Of a stretch of 14,674 bases of DNA, positions 13,501 through 14,674 are shown one piece after another. Below the pieces are notes generated by a model, which saw only the letters and a program-made list of their open reading frames with translations, had not been told where the DNA came from and did not search any database. The stretch covers positions 1-14,674 of the forward strand of contig BNTW01000064.1 of assembly GCA_025996895.1 (NCBI GenBank). The letters run 5' to 3'. The translations under genes and the position numbers were made by a program. The stretch comes from Bacteroidia bacterium. GTDB taxonomy: Bacteria; Bacteroidota; Bacteroidia; Bacteroidales; Azobacteroidaceae. How positions within the stretch are numbered: the stretch's first letter is position 1; each line of letters starts with the position of its first letter.

Positions 13501-14674
13501 GATGTTCGTTTCAATACCATCACCAATCGAACCGGTACTTTTGGCGTAAGCAATACGACCAATACCGTCAGTGCAACCCGGATAAACACAGCCGGCACTC
13601 TGAACGGCACTTTCGTTACGGATACCTTGAATATTACCGGCAACCTCAATATTACGGGAGGCACAAGCGTTGAAGTAAATGATAATCTCCTGGTTTCCAT
13701 TGGCACGCCTTGCGCCTTAACCAATCTTCAATCTTCCAATGCCACACCAGCCAACCTGATTTTGAACTATTGCGATCCGGAAGTGGTGAATGTAAGGTTG
13801 ACCAATGTCAATGTAACGCTGTTGGATCCTTCACTTTGCAACGGAATTCCCCAAGTCCTGACAGTCTATGGTGTGGACGGCGGCGGCAACAGTGCAAATG
13901 TAGTTTTCGACGGCAGTCTGAGTGTAGGCGTATTGGCTCTGCCGCCCCGTGCTTTCACTTGCAATCCTTCAGTCTTGAGCTTGGCCAAAGGTTTTCCTAC
14001 TGCTTACCAGTGGTACAAAGATGGATCATCTGTTTCGGCAGCCAATGGCGGTACGCAAGCAACTCTAACGGTAACTCAAGCAGGAATTTATGAATTGAAA
14101 GCCTCTTATGGATCCGCTTGTCAATCCAGTTTTACACAAACTATCTCGTTCATTCCTCCTGTCCGCACATGGCAAGGCGACAGTCCGGTCGATCCCAACG
14201 ATTGGAATGATCCGGAAAATTGGGCAGAAGGCGATATTCCCGATGCCTGCGCATACGTCATCATCCCCGGTGGATTAACGAATTATCCACTTTTGGAAAA
14301 TACGGTTGGTTTGGCAACAGCCGTCTGCGACACGATAGAGTTTCAAATGGGCGGTGAAGTGAAAGATACGCATCTGCTCACTTACAATGCCGCCAAAGTA
14401 ACATTAGATGTAGAAAGCAATCGCTGGTATATGCTCTCATCCCCGCTTCACAATATTTATTCCGGCGATTATTATGTCACCGACCACAATCCGCACGCCG
14501 ACCTGGACGGTCGCGGAATGCTCGTGCACATGATGCACTTCGATATGGCCAACTACCAAACCCATGCGGCAAAAATCCCTTACAGCTGGAACAACGGCTT
14601 CAACACCAACGATATATTGATTCAGCCGGGTCAAGGGTTTGCCCTTTTCGCCAATCCGAAAAACTCGAACTACA
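10549..14674 (+). CDS. giant modular secreted surface protein, 3' end beyond the window (at least 1375 aa)
   Basis: The frame is open from the ATG at 10549 to the window end. Residues 1-23 are a signal peptide (basic start, hydrophobic core, ALPSMAA before D24). Three large tandem modules follow, headed at residues 24, 399 and 753 by aromatic motifs; the clearest are FFWIGGQGSWDNPAHW and FYWVGGNGNWSDPTHW, each followed by a P-T-x-x-D-x-V-x-F strand. Each module holds an [NA]GY-type segment ending near LDLSTS (181-211, 547-577, 920-949) and closes with a G-x-D-G-G-x-N-like element (about 381-392, 735-744, 1108-1118). An Ig-like stretch (about 1130-1204, YQWYKDG) precedes a divergent fourth head (W1208 to W1225) and a WYMLSSPL segment (1293 on). 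Ser/Thr/Asn-rich and beta-structured, it fits an adhesin-like or type IX-secreted protein; the sorting domain would lie outside the window. Confidence 0.93.
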   Translation, partial: MRTIKFTFILFLLGLFALPSMAADFYWREHPVNNNFNNASNWVTNPAEISLTETSLTSTPSTYPTSTDNVWFTSTSDYVSLTSTSAVTVNTFNCTAPVPYTLSTSTICSIYGSILSNGNFQITNGTVYMTSATNASIDLGTSAPIAFGNTFAIDKAGAQINLINNDFNQTRIFYLIDCAAFYSNGFDISCGTIILPGQTAGRIIDLSTSTLTLISTTGSSTFGGKNKYPDSQLINNNSQASYGDTIQFQSITLQNPKNTRFASGGGQVIIVEDFIINTPIADLRRIGGWQAHRLAKLTVSNELRIMQQTTILMKTSDDTHAVSTWDINAITVDPTACNERSMLLSIDPIALNATGSPITTQNLSYQHVTFGGAGFTADESDNAGLNSGNITWNSVASQDFFWIGGQGSWDNPAHWSNVSDGSAGTCIPTAIDNVFFTDYSFNTATDTVSIPISVACNNITWAMTSGKEGVLAGSQSLSIQGNADFSGAVSINDDLYFVGSGTINSGSDPVYKSPNIYFQSSGTYTLTSDFKMITKNPVSQLLGSLVTAGYTLDIGHFDSSAGSARTLDVTGSEINVTGNVTLNRTTGLTDIETGSHWKITASLTATGSGYAFNKITFLPSAASALAFNVTGNTISELNLYGTVGMGNNGFLIGNLNFYQGAGVTLPIVNNNNRTVYVTGGINSPATSCLSFSLQGTSSSMPGRLQNNTGGDLSLNGAMVTNVTYIDATTPLTVSGLDGGSNTNINIVDLEPNVFYWVGGNGNWSDPTHWSFASGNAPYDNPEGCTPTAVDTVYFDGNSFSALNQTVTVDVSTVSIASMFWTPEAGAQTPTLSGVTTMNLSGSMILATGMKINASATYNFTGAKTDPYSQVISMNGVNVNGSDIEIIGSGRFDLGSDFGNNSTETSVNSGAFGFRNNTGSFYTNGYNISARIINLNQSATSYIDLSTSKISSLWPALTIVNCNNYKTDDASIWQTQTGTVITTNCDVRFNTITNRTGTFGVSNTTNTVSATRINTAGTLNGTFVTDTLNITGNLNITGGTSVEVNDNLLVSIGTPCALTNLQSSNATPANLILNYCDPEVVNVRLTNVNVTLLDPSLCNGIPQVLTVYGVDGGGNSANVVFDGSLSVGVLALPPRAFTCNPSVLSLAKGFPTAYQWYKDGSSVSAANGGTQATLTVTQAGIYELKASYGSACQSSFTQTISFIPPVRTWQGDSPVDPNDWNDPENWAEGDIPDACAYVIIPGGLTNYPLLENTVGLATAVCDTIEFQMGGEVKDTHLLTYNAAKVTLDVESNRWYMLSSPLHNIYSGDYYVTDHNPHADLDGRGMLVHMMHFDMANYQTHAAKIPYSWNNGFNTNDILIQPGQGFALFANPKNSNY

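Noticed and set aside
11578..13724. Minus-strand ORFs of 78-131 residues and others inside the giant gene
   Set aside because: The plus frame is open for over 4 kb with a signal peptide and repeated motifs; the opposite-strand frames are by-products of that composition.

Overview
The window reads as a chromosomal segment of a Bacteroidota bacterium, most likely of the order Bacteroidales; the family cannot be fixed from the sequence alone. Three things point there. Promoters match the group's own pattern, TTTG, then about 20 bases, then TAnnTTTG (best at 2402-2433 and 9108-9139). Starts mostly lack strong Shine-Dalgarno sequences, and the likely transcript leaders are very short. The gene families are also typical: a Bacteroidota-style ECF sigma factor, a membrane protein/winged-helix pair, and a huge secreted protein with YWVGGxGNW-type modules.

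Layout. At the left edge, on the minus strand, lie the first codons of an unrecognised gene (1-56), a 64-residue orphan protein (107-301), a CNNM/CBS-domain transporter-like protein (344-1606) and an ECF sigma factor (1720-2223), with an intrinsic terminator at 1655-1679 between the last two. Divergent from the sigma factor, a well-formed promoter starts a tight plus-strand operon (2457-7244): LytM-type M23 peptidase, dxr (isoprenoid precursor synthesis), rseP (site-2 intramembrane protease) and a sodium:solute symporter. The first three genes are separated by 1 bp or overlap by 13 bp, and the symporter follows by 9 bp. This is envelope and housekeeping content.

The middle holds an HI0074/HepT-like gene plus a minimal nucleotidyltransferase (7318-8032), overlapping by 14 bp with both sets of active-site motifs intact; this is probably a type VII toxin-antitoxin pair. 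It converges on a minus-strand YycJ/WalJ-like metallo-beta-lactamase-fold hydrolase (8044-8847). Just upstream of the hydrolase is a small frameshifted remnant of a secreted-protein gene (8854-8990). Divergent from these is a two-gene unit: a six-helix membrane protein overlapping a winged-helix regulator (9174-10077).

The right third begins with 471 bp of repeat-rich non-coding DNA (10078-10548). It holds GTCATTGCGGG repeats with a perfect hairpin, a GC-rich nested inverted repeat and a short AT-rich direct repeat. These lead directly into a very large open reading frame (10549 to the window end, at least 1375 residues, no stop reached). It has a signal peptide and three long tandem modules of about 350-450 residues, followed by an Ig-like segment and a fourth module head. 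It looks like a cell-surface or type IX-secreted protein and is the most conspicuous accessory feature. I found no tRNA, rRNA, CRISPR array, insertion-sequence transposase or phage gene. Nothing here clearly amounts to an undescribed multi-gene system; the best leads are the modular surface protein, its repeat-laden leader, and the phased ACAAAAT sites between the sigma factor and the rseP operon.
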